Shown: positions 18,300-26,917, counted from the stretch's first letter. The stretch is 64,000 nt of DNA from Desulforhabdus amnigena (GCF_027925305.1 NZ_BSDR01000001.1:3862501-3926500); one strand, 5' to 3'. Numbers and translations are program-made. Notes: a model not told the origin generated them from the letters alone.

Positions 18300-18395
18300 A
18301 CCATTCACAAAACTGTCCACATCACAAAATCATCCACAAAACCTTTTCTACAAAATCGTTCCTACAAGGTTGTTCTTACAAAAAGATCCTGTAAA
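18291..18395. repeat. Degenerate array of REP tails
   Basis: Directly after the REP at 18271 the sequence TCCTACAAAA recurs in decayed form roughly every 10-20 bases (TTCACAAAA, TCCACATCACAAAA, TCCACAAAA, TTCTACAAAA, TCCTACAA, TCTTACAAAA). No coding potential is seen. It may be remnants of repeated REP or RAYT action at one site. Confidence 0.6.
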
Positions 18396-18425
18396 GGGGT
18401 TACAAAGGCGAGGGGCAGGCTCTTA

Positions 18426-19556
18426 TTACTGTCGATTCAAAAGAGCCGCACGCAGGGACGTTATGGTCTGCCCGCGCAGGAATTGCCGGAGGCGGCTTTC
18501 CGTTTTATGTAAGTTCAGGTAATGGCGAAAACTGGACCGGGTGGAGAGGCCTTTTACTCGAGGTTGTTCGGGGTCCAGTTCCCATGGGTGGAGGTAAAAG
18601 ATGAAAGGGGAACCGGTCTGCCTGACGGTCCGGGTTTGTGCCCAGCGGGTGAACCAGAGGGGAAAAGCCCGGAAGTAGCCTCCTCCTGCGACGGGGATGT
18701 TCTGGCCGAATATTCTCAGGGTGGAAAGGGGGAACTCCAGCAGGTTCCATGGTTTGTTTGCCCTTGCTGCCATTGTGTGGGATGGCCCCGGGGGATGTGT
18801 TGCGCTCTTGTGTTGAACCGCTTTCCCCTCATCCTGGCCCTCTCCCTGAGGGAGAGGGGAATAAGGAGCACGACATGCACCCGGACAATGCGGAGGGGGC
18901 GTACTGTAGAGGGGAAGAGAATTGCATGCAGCGCCGGTGCTGAGGGGCGAGCTGCATGGACCGGGTGCCCCAATGCTTTCGGGGAGCGGCAAGAATTCCG
19001 GCGTTCCCCCTCCATTGCACGAGAAAACAAAGGGAACGCGCGGCGCATGGGGCATGCCGTAGAGGTCGTGGTGCACCGGGAAGACGCTGGAGTCGTAGAG
19101 GAAACCCTCTTCAGCCAGGATTTCCAGCGCCCAGAGGTTTTTCCGGGTGATGGAATAGCTGGGGGCCCGGTATCCCACGACTTGCCGCCCCGTGATGTCT
19201 TCCAGGATGGCTTTGGCCTTTCGGATGTCCTGCCGGAATTCGCCTGGAGTCATTGCCGTGATCATCTGGTGGTCGTAGCCGTGACAGGCCACTTCATGAC
19301 CTCGGGAATGGATTTCCCGGATCAGGGCCGGGCAACGCTCGCCCACCCACCCCAGGCAAAAAAAAGTGGCGCTTTGAAGGGGGCTGGAGGCGCCAGGTGC
19401 GTGAGACCTGGAGGCGGCTTTGTCGAGGATGTCGAGCACCCTGCGGGTGTTTTGTTCCACCCGCAGGGGGTACCGGCCCCAGTCCGCCCGCTTCACGACT
19501 TTCGAAAGGGCTGCCACCATGAAGTAGTCCTCCACGTCGATGGAGAGAATCATCAT
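18426..19556 (-). CDS. Exosortase-locus polysaccharide deacetylase with in-frame insert
   Basis: A 376-residue NodB-type deacetylase with a C-terminal DUF3473-like region. N-terminal motifs are ILSIDVEDYFM (catalytic Asp pair), TFFCLGWVGERCPALI and HEVACHGYDHQM (metal His pair); C-terminal motifs include GGGYFRAFPLWFTRWA and FYLHPWELD. It would deacetylate N-acetyl sugars of the exported polymer. About 75 residues rich in Pro, Ser and Gly (APGPCSSPLSTGAACNS onward) interrupt the conserved fold; the matching DNA contains the palindrome CCCTCTCCCTGAGGGAGAGG. Its stop is only 140 bases upstream of the RAYT unit. It starts 4 bases after the sugar transferase stop. Confidence 0.87.
   Translation of the reverse strand: MMILSIDVEDYFMVAALSKVVKRADWGRYPLRVEQNTRRVLDILDKAASRSHAPGASSPLQSATFFCLGWVGERCPALIREIHSRGHEVACHGYDHQMITAMTPGEFRQDIRKAKAILEDITGRQVVGYRAPSYSITRKNLWALEILAEEGFLYDSSVFPVHHDLYGMPHAPRVPFVFSCNGGGTPEFLPLPESIGAPGPCSSPLSTGAACNSLPLYSTPPPHCPGACRAPYSPLPQGEGQDEGKAVQHKSATHPPGPSHTMAARANKPWNLLEFPLSTLRIFGQNIPVAGGGYFRAFPLWFTRWAQTRTVRQTGSPFIFYLHPWELDPEQPRVKGLSTRSSFRHYLNLHKTESRLRQFLRGQTITSLRAALLNRQ
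18825..18866. repeat. REP-like palindrome inside deacetylase gene
   Basis: A GC-rich palindrome (CCCTCTCCCTGAGGGAGAGG) with the preceding CATCCTGG is a repeat type common between genes of many proteobacteria. Here it lies within the coding region, and the frame remains open across it. Confidence 0.75.
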
Positions 19557-19560
19557 GGGC

Positions 19561-21555
19561 TCAGCGGGCCCCGTCGCCCAGGAGAATGACTCCCACGGTC
19601 TTGAGGGCGATTTTCAGGTCCAGCAGGATGGACATGTTCTTGATGTAGTAGAGGTCATACTCCAGTTTATGGAGCGAATCTTCCACGGACGCCCCGTAAG
19701 GATAGTTCACCTGCGCCCAGCCGGTGACGCCTGGTGTCACGCAATGGCGGACCGAGTAATAGGGGATCATCTTGTCCAGTTCCTTTACGAATTCGGGGCG
19801 TTCGGGGCGGGGGCCTATGAGGCTCATTTCACCCTTGAAGACGTTCCAGAGCTGTGGAATTTCATCGATCCTGAGAAGCCGGATCCATCGGCCCACGCGG
19901 GTGACCCGCGGGTCCCGCCTGGATGCCCATTTGACTCCCTTGGCTTCGGCGTTTTCGAACATGGACCGGAACTTGACGATGGAGAAAATACTGCCGAACT
20001 TTCCGACCCGGGCCTGGCGGTAGAAGACCGGCCCGGAAGAGTCCAGACGAATCAAGGCGGCCGTCAGCGCCAATAAGGGGGTGGAGAGGACGAGGATCAG
20101 GCTCGAAAAAATGAGATCCAAAAGGCGCTTGATCTTTTGAACATATTCTTTGGAAAGCAGGTAGAAACCATCGGCGTAGAGGAGCCATTCATCCTGGATG
20201 TATTGCACGGGGACGCGGCCCGTCAGCCGTTCATAGATTCCAGGCATTTCAAGGACTTCAACGCCGCCCAAACGGGCATCGAGAATCTGACGGATCAATT
20301 CCTTGTTGCCGTTTCGCGGCGTGGCAAGGATGGCCGCTTTGGCCCAGACCTGCCCCATGATGGTGCCGATCTGTTCCGTGGGGCCGAGAACCATGGCGCA
20401 TTCGATTTTTTTCCCTTGATTGGACGGATCGTCATCCAGAATTCCGCGGACTTCGTAAGGTGAGAGGGGACTGTTCAAAAGCCTGCAAATGGCCTGGCCG
20501 CATTCCCCGGCGCCAACCACCAGTGCCCTGAGCCTCGATCGGGTCCCCTGCCAGAGGGACGAAAAAAGGATCCGCCAAGATACCAGCAGCAGGGTCAGAA
20601 TGGAAGCCTGTGCCAAAAAGAGCCCACGCCCCGCATACGACGCTTCGGGAATGATGTAGAATGCGAGTCCGCAGACGAGTGTCGCCAAGATCGAAGCCGA
20701 CAGGATTCTCACGATGCCGTCGTAGCATCGAAAGGACCGGCTGACGTTATACATGTCAAAAATGTACAGCATACAAGGGTAGAAAAACATTGCAAGCATC
20801 AGCGTTCCCCATTGGAGTGCCGATGTTTCGAAGGGGACACCGAACCGTAGCCATGAGCCCAGGACAGTGGATGAAAAGATCAGGCTCATATCTCCGGCAA
20901 GCAGCAGGAGTCTCTGCTTCGTGAAGCCGTGCTCGATTTTTCCTTCAGCGGTGGTTTTACCCAGGGAACCCTGAACATGACTCGTTTCGCCCGCAAAGTG
21001 TTGAGTCTCTGTTAGCCCCCCCTCTTCCCCGTTTTCTCCGACCAGGGAGAGATTGGCCCTTTTGCTTTCCTGGCGGGCTTTGAATGGCGAAGCATTGGGA
21101 ACTTTCGGGTATGCTTCGAATTCGATCTTGACTTTGCTTGCCTGATTGAAATTGAGCAGCTTCAGGAGGTTGCTGTGTATCTTCTGATGAATGCGCGACT
21201 CAATGGCATGTTCCGGAGCTTGACGAATCTCTGTGAAAATGACTCCGATGGATTTTTCGTTTTTGTACCAGCCCTTGATGTCTGTATCTCGTGTGACCTT
21301 GCCGAGGACAAAAGCGATTTTTTTGAAAAGGTCTAAAGATTCCCTCTCATCGAGGCCCTCTGCCGGAGTGATGCGCATCAGCAGGAAGGGCCTGGATGAG
21401 CGTTCGGATCGCCTCGTTTCAAGGTGCAGCATCTCTTGAAACTGTGCTTCGTTATAAATGCCGAGAAGGGGATCGGTCGTTCCGGCGATTGCCGTCTCCA
21501 AAGAAGGATTGTCCTCCTTGCCATTTAATATGCTTCTTAACGTGGGTAAGAGCAT
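19561..21555 (-). CDS. Polyprenyl glycosylphosphotransferase with degenerate GGDEF-like head
   Basis: A 664-residue protein. Residues about 1-180 look like a GGDEF-type cyclase fold (DPLLGIYNEAQFQEMLHLE, then RDTDIKGWYKNEKSIGVIF), but the GGDEF signature is replaced by NEKSIG, so it should not make c-di-GMP. Residues about 215-450 form membrane helices plus a nucleotide-binding Rossmann region (LVVGAGECGQAICRLL). Residues about 470-664 are the bacterial sugar transferase domain (KRLLDLIFSSLILVLS, VKFRSMFENAEA, IGPRPERPEFV, PGVTGWAQVNY), which starts EPS synthesis by moving sugar-phosphate to undecaprenyl phosphate. The ATG at 21555 follows GGAAAG; an earlier in-frame start at 21603 is less likely. 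Confidence 0.88.
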   Translation of the reverse strand: MLLPTLRSILNGKEDNPSLETAIAGTTDPLLGIYNEAQFQEMLHLETRRSERSSRPFLLMRITPAEGLDERESLDLFKKIAFVLGKVTRDTDIKGWYKNEKSIGVIFTEIRQAPEHAIESRIHQKIHSNLLKLLNFNQASKVKIEFEAYPKVPNASPFKARQESKRANLSLVGENGEEGGLTETQHFAGETSHVQGSLGKTTAEGKIEHGFTKQRLLLLAGDMSLIFSSTVLGSWLRFGVPFETSALQWGTLMLAMFFYPCMLYIFDMYNVSRSFRCYDGIVRILSASILATLVCGLAFYIIPEASYAGRGLFLAQASILTLLLVSWRILFSSLWQGTRSRLRALVVGAGECGQAICRLLNSPLSPYEVRGILDDDPSNQGKKIECAMVLGPTEQIGTIMGQVWAKAAILATPRNGNKELIRQILDARLGGVEVLEMPGIYERLTGRVPVQYIQDEWLLYADGFYLLSKEYVQKIKRLLDLIFSSLILVLSTPLLALTAALIRLDSSGPVFYRQARVGKFGSIFSIVKFRSMFENAEAKGVKWASRRDPRVTRVGRWIRLLRIDEIPQLWNVFKGEMSLIGPRPERPEFVKELDKMIPYYSVRHCVTPGVTGWAQVNYPYGASVEDSLHKLEYDLYYIKNMSILLDLKIALKTVGVILLGDGAR

Positions 21556-21963
21556 TTTCACTTTCCAATTTGGCCTGGGATGCTGAAAATCGAAGGGGGG
21601 CAATCGGGCTTTTTTTATCCTGTTTTTATCCGCAGATTATGCAGATTTTCGCAGAACCGGGTTTGGCTTCAGGACAGGCTACCGCCATTAACTGTACAAT
21701 GTCTCCCGTACAATTTCTGCAAACGCTGCAATTGAGAAAGCTGCCGAACACTGATGGTTTCGCAAAAAGTTCCGAAAGGTGTAATTTCGTCATTCCGGCG
21801 AAAGCCGGAATCCAGTGTTTTTAGTGGCTTACACAACCCATGGATCCCGGTTTTCACCGGGGTGACGACTTTTTATGAATCCATCAACACTAGCTTACTG
21901 TGTTCTTCCTGCCAATCAGGAAATTCCTGATTTTGATCCCATCATTTTTGCCGGCACTGGCTA
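21556..21963. other. Non-coding stretch between EPS genes and IS copy 2
   Basis: No gene is recognisable. The stretch contains CCGCAGATTATGCAGATTTT, a common dispersed motif, and a palindromic repeat pair at 21789-21868. In the original operon this would be the leader between the antiterminator gene and the first structural gene. Confidence 0.6.
21789..21868. repeat. CATTCCGGCGAAAGCCGGAATCC-type repeat pair
   Basis: The left part is GTCATTCCGGCGAAAGCCGG, the right part is GGTTTTCACCGGGGTGACGA; a spacer of about 30 bases separates them. The same two-part element occurs at 36811-36881. It is a dispersed intergenic repeat, not coding. Confidence 0.8.
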
Positions 21964-22008
21964 AGTACTCCAGCGCGATAATTACGCAACCAGATTTGTT
22001 CAACCCTA

Positions 22009-22817
22009 GGTTCTGTTGACATTTCACCTCAACCAGATGAGAGCTGCGACAAAGCCAAGAAAGCCCAAGAAGCTTCTGTCGAGCTTGTCGAATCTGGAGA
22101 AAATGCGTCTGAAATGTTTGATCTTGCTCATAAAGCACTCGATCAGATGTCGTTCGCGGTAGCGGCATTGGTCGTATTCGCGGGGCTCTTTGCGATTGGA
22201 CCGGGGTGGAATCACAGCAGTAGCTCCAGATTGGGTGATCGCCTGGACGAAGGCATCCGAATCATAGCCCTTGTCTCCCAGTGCATGAGCGAAGGTGAAG
22301 CCCTCGATAAGAGCCGGTCCCTGTTCGATGTCACTCTTCTGACCGGGAGTGAGAATGAACCTCAGGGGATTTCCCAAGCCATCTACCGCTACGTGGATCT
22401 TGGTGGAAAAACCTCCTCGGCTGCGCCCGAGAGCCTGTGTCTCTTGTCCACCGGATCTTTTGAGGGCTCCGGCAGCACAGGGATGGGCACGAACAATGGT
22501 GCTGTCAAACATGAAGTTCTCCATATCGGGATCATCTATGAAGTGCTCGTGCATTCTGGAGAAGATACCCTTGTTACACCAGCGGGCGAATCGTTTATAG
22601 ACACTGTTCCAGTTACCGAATTTCTCCGGGAGCAGTCTCCACTGAGCACCACTTCGTGTAATCCAAAGGAGTGCCTCAATGAAAAGACGGCAATCACCTT
22701 CTTCTCCTACGTAAACATCCACACAGGAGCGAAGGAATTGGAGGATCTTCAACCATGTTTCATCTTGTAGTAGTGCTGTTGACATCTATTAATTAGAACC
22801 CAAATGTCAACAGAACC
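22009..22817 (-). mobile_element. IS5-family element nested in IS630, copy 2
   Basis: The counterpart of 6326-7134, with the same GGTTCTGTTGACATTT inverted ends. It sits at the identical point inside the IS630 element. Confidence 0.9.
22024..22785 (-). CDS. IS5-family transposase (copy 2)
   Basis: A 253-residue transposase identical in protein sequence to the one at 6358-7119, with the same DDE blocks ([37 protein letters not shown]). It is intact. The perfect match between copies points to recent duplication or ongoing gene conversion. Confidence 0.92.
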   Translation of the reverse strand: MSTALLQDETWLKILQFLRSCVDVYVGEEGDCRLFIEALLWITRSGAQWRLLPEKFGNWNSVYKRFARWCNKGIFSRMHEHFIDDPDMENFMFDSTIVRAHPCAAGALKRSGGQETQALGRSRGGFSTKIHVAVDGLGNPLRFILTPGQKSDIEQGPALIEGFTFAHALGDKGYDSDAFVQAITQSGATAVIPPRSNRKEPREYDQCRYRERHLIECFMSKIKHFRRIFSRFDKLDRSFLGFLGFVAALIWLR

Positions 22818-22879
22818 TAAGAGGTTCCAGGCATGTTAAAATTAAATAAGAAGGCAACAAACAGGAGAGGAGTACAACC

Positions 22880-24016
22880 ATGCCTGGACCTCAACACAAA
22901 TACTGCATCTACATTCCTCCAGAGAAACGGAAAGTATTGAAACATCTGAGAGTGAGCTACACAAAACCCTATGCGGAGGTTGTAAGGGCTCGTATCCTCC
23001 TCCTATCGCATGAGCACCCGGAATGGAGCATCCGGCAGATCGCTGATGAAGTCGGATGCAGGCCATCCACCGTTAAGAAGTTCCGCAACAGATGGGTCAA
23101 TGAAGGTAGCCTCAAAAACCACCCCCGACCCGGAGCCCCAAGAAAGCATCCTTCTGCCGTGAGGGCTCAGATCACCTTGTTGGCCTGTTCGAAACCGTGT
23201 GATCATGGCAAGCCATGGCAACGCTGGTCTGGAGAGAAGCTTTGTCAAGTCGCCAAAGAAAAAGGAATCGTCAGCCACATTGCCCCGAGCACTATTCGTC
23301 TTTGGCTGAAACAGGACAAGATCAAACCCTGGCAATATCATCTATGGCAAAAATCTCCTGATCCAAAATTCGTTGAGAAAGCGTCTCCAGTCCTGGATCT
23401 CTATGAGAACGCTCCCCAGTTGTTCCAGCAGGGTGAAGCTTCCGTTTGTATCGATGAGAAGACCTCCATTCAAGCAAGAAGACCTCTTCACGAGACCAAA
23501 CCCGCCATAGCCGAACACCCCGTTCACGTGGCATCCCGATACAAACGGATGGGAGCATTACAGCTGTTTTGTGCTCTTATCGTCGCCAATGGAATCACCT
23601 TCGCCCGTACCTTCGCTCGCAAGCGCTTCGCGGAGTTCAAAACCTTTCTTCTGAGTTTCTTTTCTTCAGCCATTGTCAAGGGATTCAAGGTTATTGATCT
23701 CATTCTGGACAATGGCTCTACGCATGCACCCAAACAACTGGGCAAATGGATTGCTTCTCTCAACCTTTCTTTTAATGTTCGTATCTACTGGCTTCCCACA
23801 TATGCCAGTTGGCTCGATCAGGTTGAGATCATCTTCAGTAAGGTTACAAGGGATGTACTCACTCCCAACGACTTCAACGACAAAAAGGAGCTTTCACAAA
23901 TGCTTATGGGTTACTTTGATGAGCTCAACAGACATCCAAAACCCATAAAGTGGACCTATACGAAAACAAAGCTCGTGGCCAAGTTCGCTCCAAAATCCGT
24001 GCAAATGGCCGCGTAA
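22880..24016 (+). CDS. IS630-family transposase (copy 2)
   Basis: A 378-residue transposase identical in protein sequence to the one at 5127-6263, with helix-turn-helix and DDE blocks VCIDEKTSIQA, LILDNGSTHAP and ASWLDQVEIIFSKV. The ATG follows GGAGAGGAG. Its 3' end lies 18 bases from the element end, leaving about 60 bases before the antiterminator gene's stop on the opposite strand. Confidence 0.92.
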   Translation: MPGPQHKYCIYIPPEKRKVLKHLRVSYTKPYAEVVRARILLLSHEHPEWSIRQIADEVGCRPSTVKKFRNRWVNEGSLKNHPRPGAPRKHPSAVRAQITLLACSKPCDHGKPWQRWSGEKLCQVAKEKGIVSHIAPSTIRLWLKQDKIKPWQYHLWQKSPDPKFVEKASPVLDLYENAPQLFQQGEASVCIDEKTSIQARRPLHETKPAIAEHPVHVASRYKRMGALQLFCALIVANGITFARTFARKRFAEFKTFLLSFFSSAIVKGFKVIDLILDNGSTHAPKQLGKWIASLNLSFNVRIYWLPTYASWLDQVEIIFSKVTRDVLTPNDFNDKKELSQMLMGYFDELNRHPKPIKWTYTKTKLVAKFAPKSVQMAA

Positions 24017-24095
24017 TTAGTGCGTTGGGGTACTAAGCACCGGACGGAAACCCATTGTACAGTTTAAAAATATCGAAAAAAACCGGGCTGCCGCG

Positions 24096-24596
24096 TCATA
24101 TTTTCGCGACCAGTTGTCTCGGCAGCTCCACCCTGGCGTGAAGTTCCAGGTTGGTCAACAGCACCATGACCCTTTCGTTTGGCTTCATTTCAAAGAGAAC
24201 TTCGCCGTCGAGTCCCAAGAAGGGTCCGTCTTGAACGCGGACCTTGTCTCCGGCCTGCAATTTGGGTTGATCGAAAACGATGAAGCCGTCCCGCATGTGG
24301 TCTTCCATGAAATCTATGATGTCCATGGGGACTTCATAGGGGACGCCGGCCCGGTTGCCGACCAGCCGCCTGACTCCGCGCGTGTACCTGACGAGGTGGA
24401 AATGCCGCTCCGGTTCCAGTTTGCAAAAGATATAGGAAGGGAATAAAGGTTCCTGAACATCCCTCCATTTGGATCTGAGAAACTTTTTCCTGCGAATCTT
24501 GGGATTGAGCACTTCGATCTGCTGCAGGTCGGTGAGCTTGGTACTGACAGCATCCTCATGCCCTCGCTTGACATAAATGCAATACCAGTTTCTCAT
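24096..24596 (-). CDS. NusG/RfaH-type transcription antiterminator of the EPS operon
   Basis: A 166-residue NusG paralogue. The N-terminal NGN domain begins MRNWYCIYVKRGHEDAVS and includes EPLFPSYIFCKL and VRYTRGVRRLVGN; the C-terminal KOW domain has AGDKVRVQDGPFLGLDGEV. Specialised NusG paralogues (RfaH, UpxY, LoaP) are often the first gene of capsule or EPS operons, where they keep RNA polymerase elongating through long clusters. It is first in this minus-strand operon, but copy 2 of the nested IS now separates it from the genes it would serve. The start ATG follows GGAAACGGAAA. No ops-like element could be confirmed by eye. Confidence 0.88.
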   Translation of the reverse strand: MRNWYCIYVKRGHEDAVSTKLTDLQQIEVLNPKIRRKKFLRSKWRDVQEPLFPSYIFCKLEPERHFHLVRYTRGVRRLVGNRAGVPYEVPMDIIDFMEDHMRDGFIVFDQPKLQAGDKVRVQDGPFLGLDGEVLFEMKPNERVMVLLTNLELHARVELPRQLVAKI

Positions 24597-25112
24597 TTTC
24601 CGTTTCCCATCCGCCTCTTATCGAGTCAAAAAATCCCGTTCGCCAATGACGGTTCTTTTCATCGCATGGGCCGCTTCTTTATTCCGCTGAAAAATTCATT
24701 CTCTGACGCAGTTGCTTTGTATATCGGATGTTCTTGTTTGTAGCTTTAAATATATACCACAAAAAATCGTAAAAGGGGATGAGTACAGTTCTTTTGTTGG
24801 ATCACCAAAGTTATTCATGCCGTTCCATGATCTCCCGATCTCCAAGTCCGACCCTCTCTCCGTGCCCTCTGTGGTGAAGATTATTAAGGGGGGTTGCAAA
24901 AGATTCCGTTTGTATATTTGCTGTTGATAATAAATAAAAATTTTTAATGCGGCAATATTAAATCTATTTATTTTAATACTATTAATAAATTAAGAGATAT
25001 AACACAATGTTTATCAAATCGATCGGGGGCGGATTCCATAAATTCGCTCATGTTTTTTGGATCGAATGCCGACGCATCACAAGGAAATGAGCAGGGATTA
25101 AAAATTCTCCCG
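24597..25112. other. Divergent regulatory region
   Basis: The region between the antiterminator gene (minus) and the riboswitch (plus). It is A/T rich around 24750 and 24920-25020 (TATATTTAAAGC on the minus strand could be a -10 region) and contains a short piece of the TCCGTGCCCTCTGTGGTG repeat family at about 24860-24880. I see no gene in it. Confidence 0.5.
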
Positions 25113-25198
25113 AAAAAGGCAAACCGCTCGAAAGGGCGGGACGCAAAGCCACTGGCCTAAGCTCCGGTTTGACGGGGTAGGGCGGCAGGGTTGCCGAG
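25113..25198 (+). promoter_or_regulatory. Class I c-di-GMP riboswitch (GEMM-I)
   Basis: The conserved order is present: GGCAAACC, a stem closed by a GAAA tetraloop (CGCTCGAAAGGGCG), the core GGGACGCAAAGCC, the tetraloop-receptor arm CTGGCCTAAG...GGGGTAGGG, and the closing GGCAGGGTTGCCG. A further hairpin (GAGATAC paired with GTATCTC) at 25198-25231 may be the expression platform; no run of T follows it, so control may act on translation. The gene downstream encodes a secreted fibronectin-type protein, a common target for c-di-GMP control. Confidence 0.93.
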
Positions 25199-25327
25199 GA
25201 GATACGGCATCTCCAGAAGGGCTGTATCTCATGCGGCTCTGATCATTTGTATCGAGTGCCTGTTCCAAAATCCATCGACCCGGTCGAAGGGGAGAAGGAG
25301 GTGGACGGGCACTCAGGAGGTGCCGTA

Positions 25328-26917
25328 ATGTGTAGGTGTTTTTTCGTTGCCCCCCGGTTTGCGCATCCTCGTTTTGCTGGATTCCGCTTCAGTCTTTTGG
25401 TTTCATCCATCATTTTGCTCCTCACCTCTGTTCCGATCGAGGCCGCACAGGTGAAGCTCGCCTGGAATGCCAATACGGAGCCGACTCTGGCGGGGTACAA
25501 GGTCTATTATGGGGTGTCGAGCGGGAACTATACTTCGGTGGTGGATGCGGGGCTCAAAACGAAGTGCGTGGTTTCCGGCCTGAAAGAGGGAAAGACCTAT
25601 TACTTCGCAGCCACGGCCTACGATCGATCTAGGAATGAAAGCGATTTTTCGAAAGAAATTTCATATACCGTACCTTCCGGGGACGCTGCCGGGGGCGGTG
25701 CGCCCATTGCCACGGGAATGACGCTGAGTACCCGCTCCGGTGTCGAAATCGAAGGGGTTCTCAAAGGCGTGGATCCCGACGGCGATCCCCTCTCGTTTCA
25801 AATCGTCCGGAGTGCCGGCAAGGGGCGGGTAATACTCAAGAATGCCTCCACGGGCTCCTTTCTTTACACTCCTGCTACAGGCGCCAAAGGCAGCGATTCA
25901 TTCGCCTTCAAGGTAAGTGACGGCAAATCTTGTTCCAATGTGGCCACCGTGAACATCACTGTCGGAAAGCCAGTGAAAGTATACTGCGAGGCCGAAAGGG
26001 GGGAACTGGTTTCGCCTGCCGTTAGGGTGAAAAATGAGATGGCTTCCGGGGGCAGGTACGTGCGCATTCCCGGTGCTAAAGCGAATGTCGTCGGGAAGGC
26101 GGCTGTGAGCGGGGTCGCGGAGTTCAAATTCAATGCGCCCTATTCGGGCTATTACTTTGTCCTGGTGCGGCTCATGTGCGCTCGTGCAGGTGAAAACCGG
26201 TTCCGGGTCTTCATGGATTATGGCGAAGAATTCGAATGGACCACGGCAGTGGGTGGGGAGGGGGGCTGGATCTGGGACCGGGTGCGTGAGGGCGATTCCG
26301 GCGAGCCTCATGCTTTCTACCTGCAAAAGGGGGAGCACGTCTTTGCCATCCAGCAGGGAATGCAGGTCCTGAATATCGACAATCTTCTCGTTTCCACTCA
26401 ACCGGATATCATCCCTTCAACGCTCTACGAGGATGGAGAAGACGGCGGCATCGAGGGGTGGGAAGTTGTGGATCTGACTCCAAAGGGCGCGGAAATCACC
26501 AATATCTACGATTCCGGGCGGCAGAGCCGGGTGGTGCAGTTGAGCGGTTCGGGCATGAAAAATGCCTTCAGGTTGAGATCCGAAGACTATTCCAAGTGGT
26601 CCAATGCGAGCCGGTTTGTCCTGGAATGGAGCATGAGTTTTGACGACTCTTTCGTTGTTGCCGTCGATGTTGAAACGGACCAGGGCTATCGGTCTCTGCG
26701 TTACAGCCCCGTCAACCGCGATCCGCTGGGCGAAGGCAAAATCGTTCAGTTCGGTCTGGGAAAGCGCGCTGCGGACGGCGCGTGGCGCACCTTCGTCAGG
26801 GACCTGCAGGCCGACCTGGAAAGGGCGCAGCCGGGACTCAAGATTCTGAAAGTGAACGGCTTCACGGTGAGAGGCAGCGGCAAAGTGGATGATATTTCAT
26901 TGAAAGATGCCGCCTGA
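25328..26917 (+). CDS. Secreted fibronectin-type III / cadherin-like surface protein
   Basis: A 529-residue exported protein. The ATG at 25328 is preceded by AGGAGGTG, so upstream in-frame codons are not used. A signal peptide ends near TSVPIEAAQ. Next comes a fibronectin type III domain (VKLAWNANTEPTLAGYKVYYG, TYYFAATAYDRSRNES), then a cadherin-like/Ig repeat (GVDPDGDPLSFQIV, DSFAFKVSDGKSCSN). A region resembling carbohydrate-binding modules follows (YCEAERGELVSPAV, NAPYSGYYFVLVRL). No membrane anchor or PEP-CTERM tail is visible. The c-di-GMP riboswitch in its leader suggests a biofilm or matrix role together with the divergent EPS operon. Confidence 0.82.
   Translation: MCRCFFVAPRFAHPRFAGFRFSLLVSSIILLLTSVPIEAAQVKLAWNANTEPTLAGYKVYYGVSSGNYTSVVDAGLKTKCVVSGLKEGKTYYFAATAYDRSRNESDFSKEISYTVPSGDAAGGGAPIATGMTLSTRSGVEIEGVLKGVDPDGDPLSFQIVRSAGKGRVILKNASTGSFLYTPATGAKGSDSFAFKVSDGKSCSNVATVNITVGKPVKVYCEAERGELVSPAVRVKNEMASGGRYVRIPGAKANVVGKAAVSGVAEFKFNAPYSGYYFVLVRLMCARAGENRFRVFMDYGEEFEWTTAVGGEGGWIWDRVREGDSGEPHAFYLQKGEHVFAIQQGMQVLNIDNLLVSTQPDIIPSTLYEDGEDGGIEGWEVVDLTPKGAEITNIYDSGRQSRVVQLSGSGMKNAFRLRSEDYSKWSNASRFVLEWSMSFDDSFVVAVDVETDQGYRSLRYSPVNRDPLGEGKIVQFGLGKRAADGAWRTFVRDLQADLERAQPGLKILKVNGFTVRGSGKVDDISLKDAA

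Larger units (their letters stand above)
21964..24034 (+). mobile_element. Nested IS630(IS5) element, copy 2
   Basis: The same 2,071-bp block as 5109-7179, in opposite orientation, with the same imperfect inverted ends and with TA(A) on both sides (CTAA before, TAAG after). It separates the antiterminator gene from the first EPS structural gene. The nested IS5 copy lies at the same internal position as in copy 1, so the nested unit moved or was copied as a whole. Confidence 0.9.

Noticed and set aside
18291-18395. Quasi-periodic short repeats considered as a CRISPR array
   Set aside because: Units are too short, degenerate and irregularly spaced, there are no spacers of constant length and no cas genes; they resemble REP tails.
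7180-21963. A past inversion of the segment between the two IS copies
   Set aside because: All genes from the antiterminator to the flippase read in the same direction in a sensible operon order, so the present orientation looks original.
5109-24034. The EPS segment as cargo of a composite transposon
   Set aside because: Each nested IS copy has its own TA(A) border, and gene order and strand are coherent across both copies, so independent insertion into a resident operon explains the data better.
25198-25231. Intrinsic terminator as riboswitch expression platform
   Set aside because: A hairpin is present but no T-run follows it, so transcription termination is not supported by sequence.
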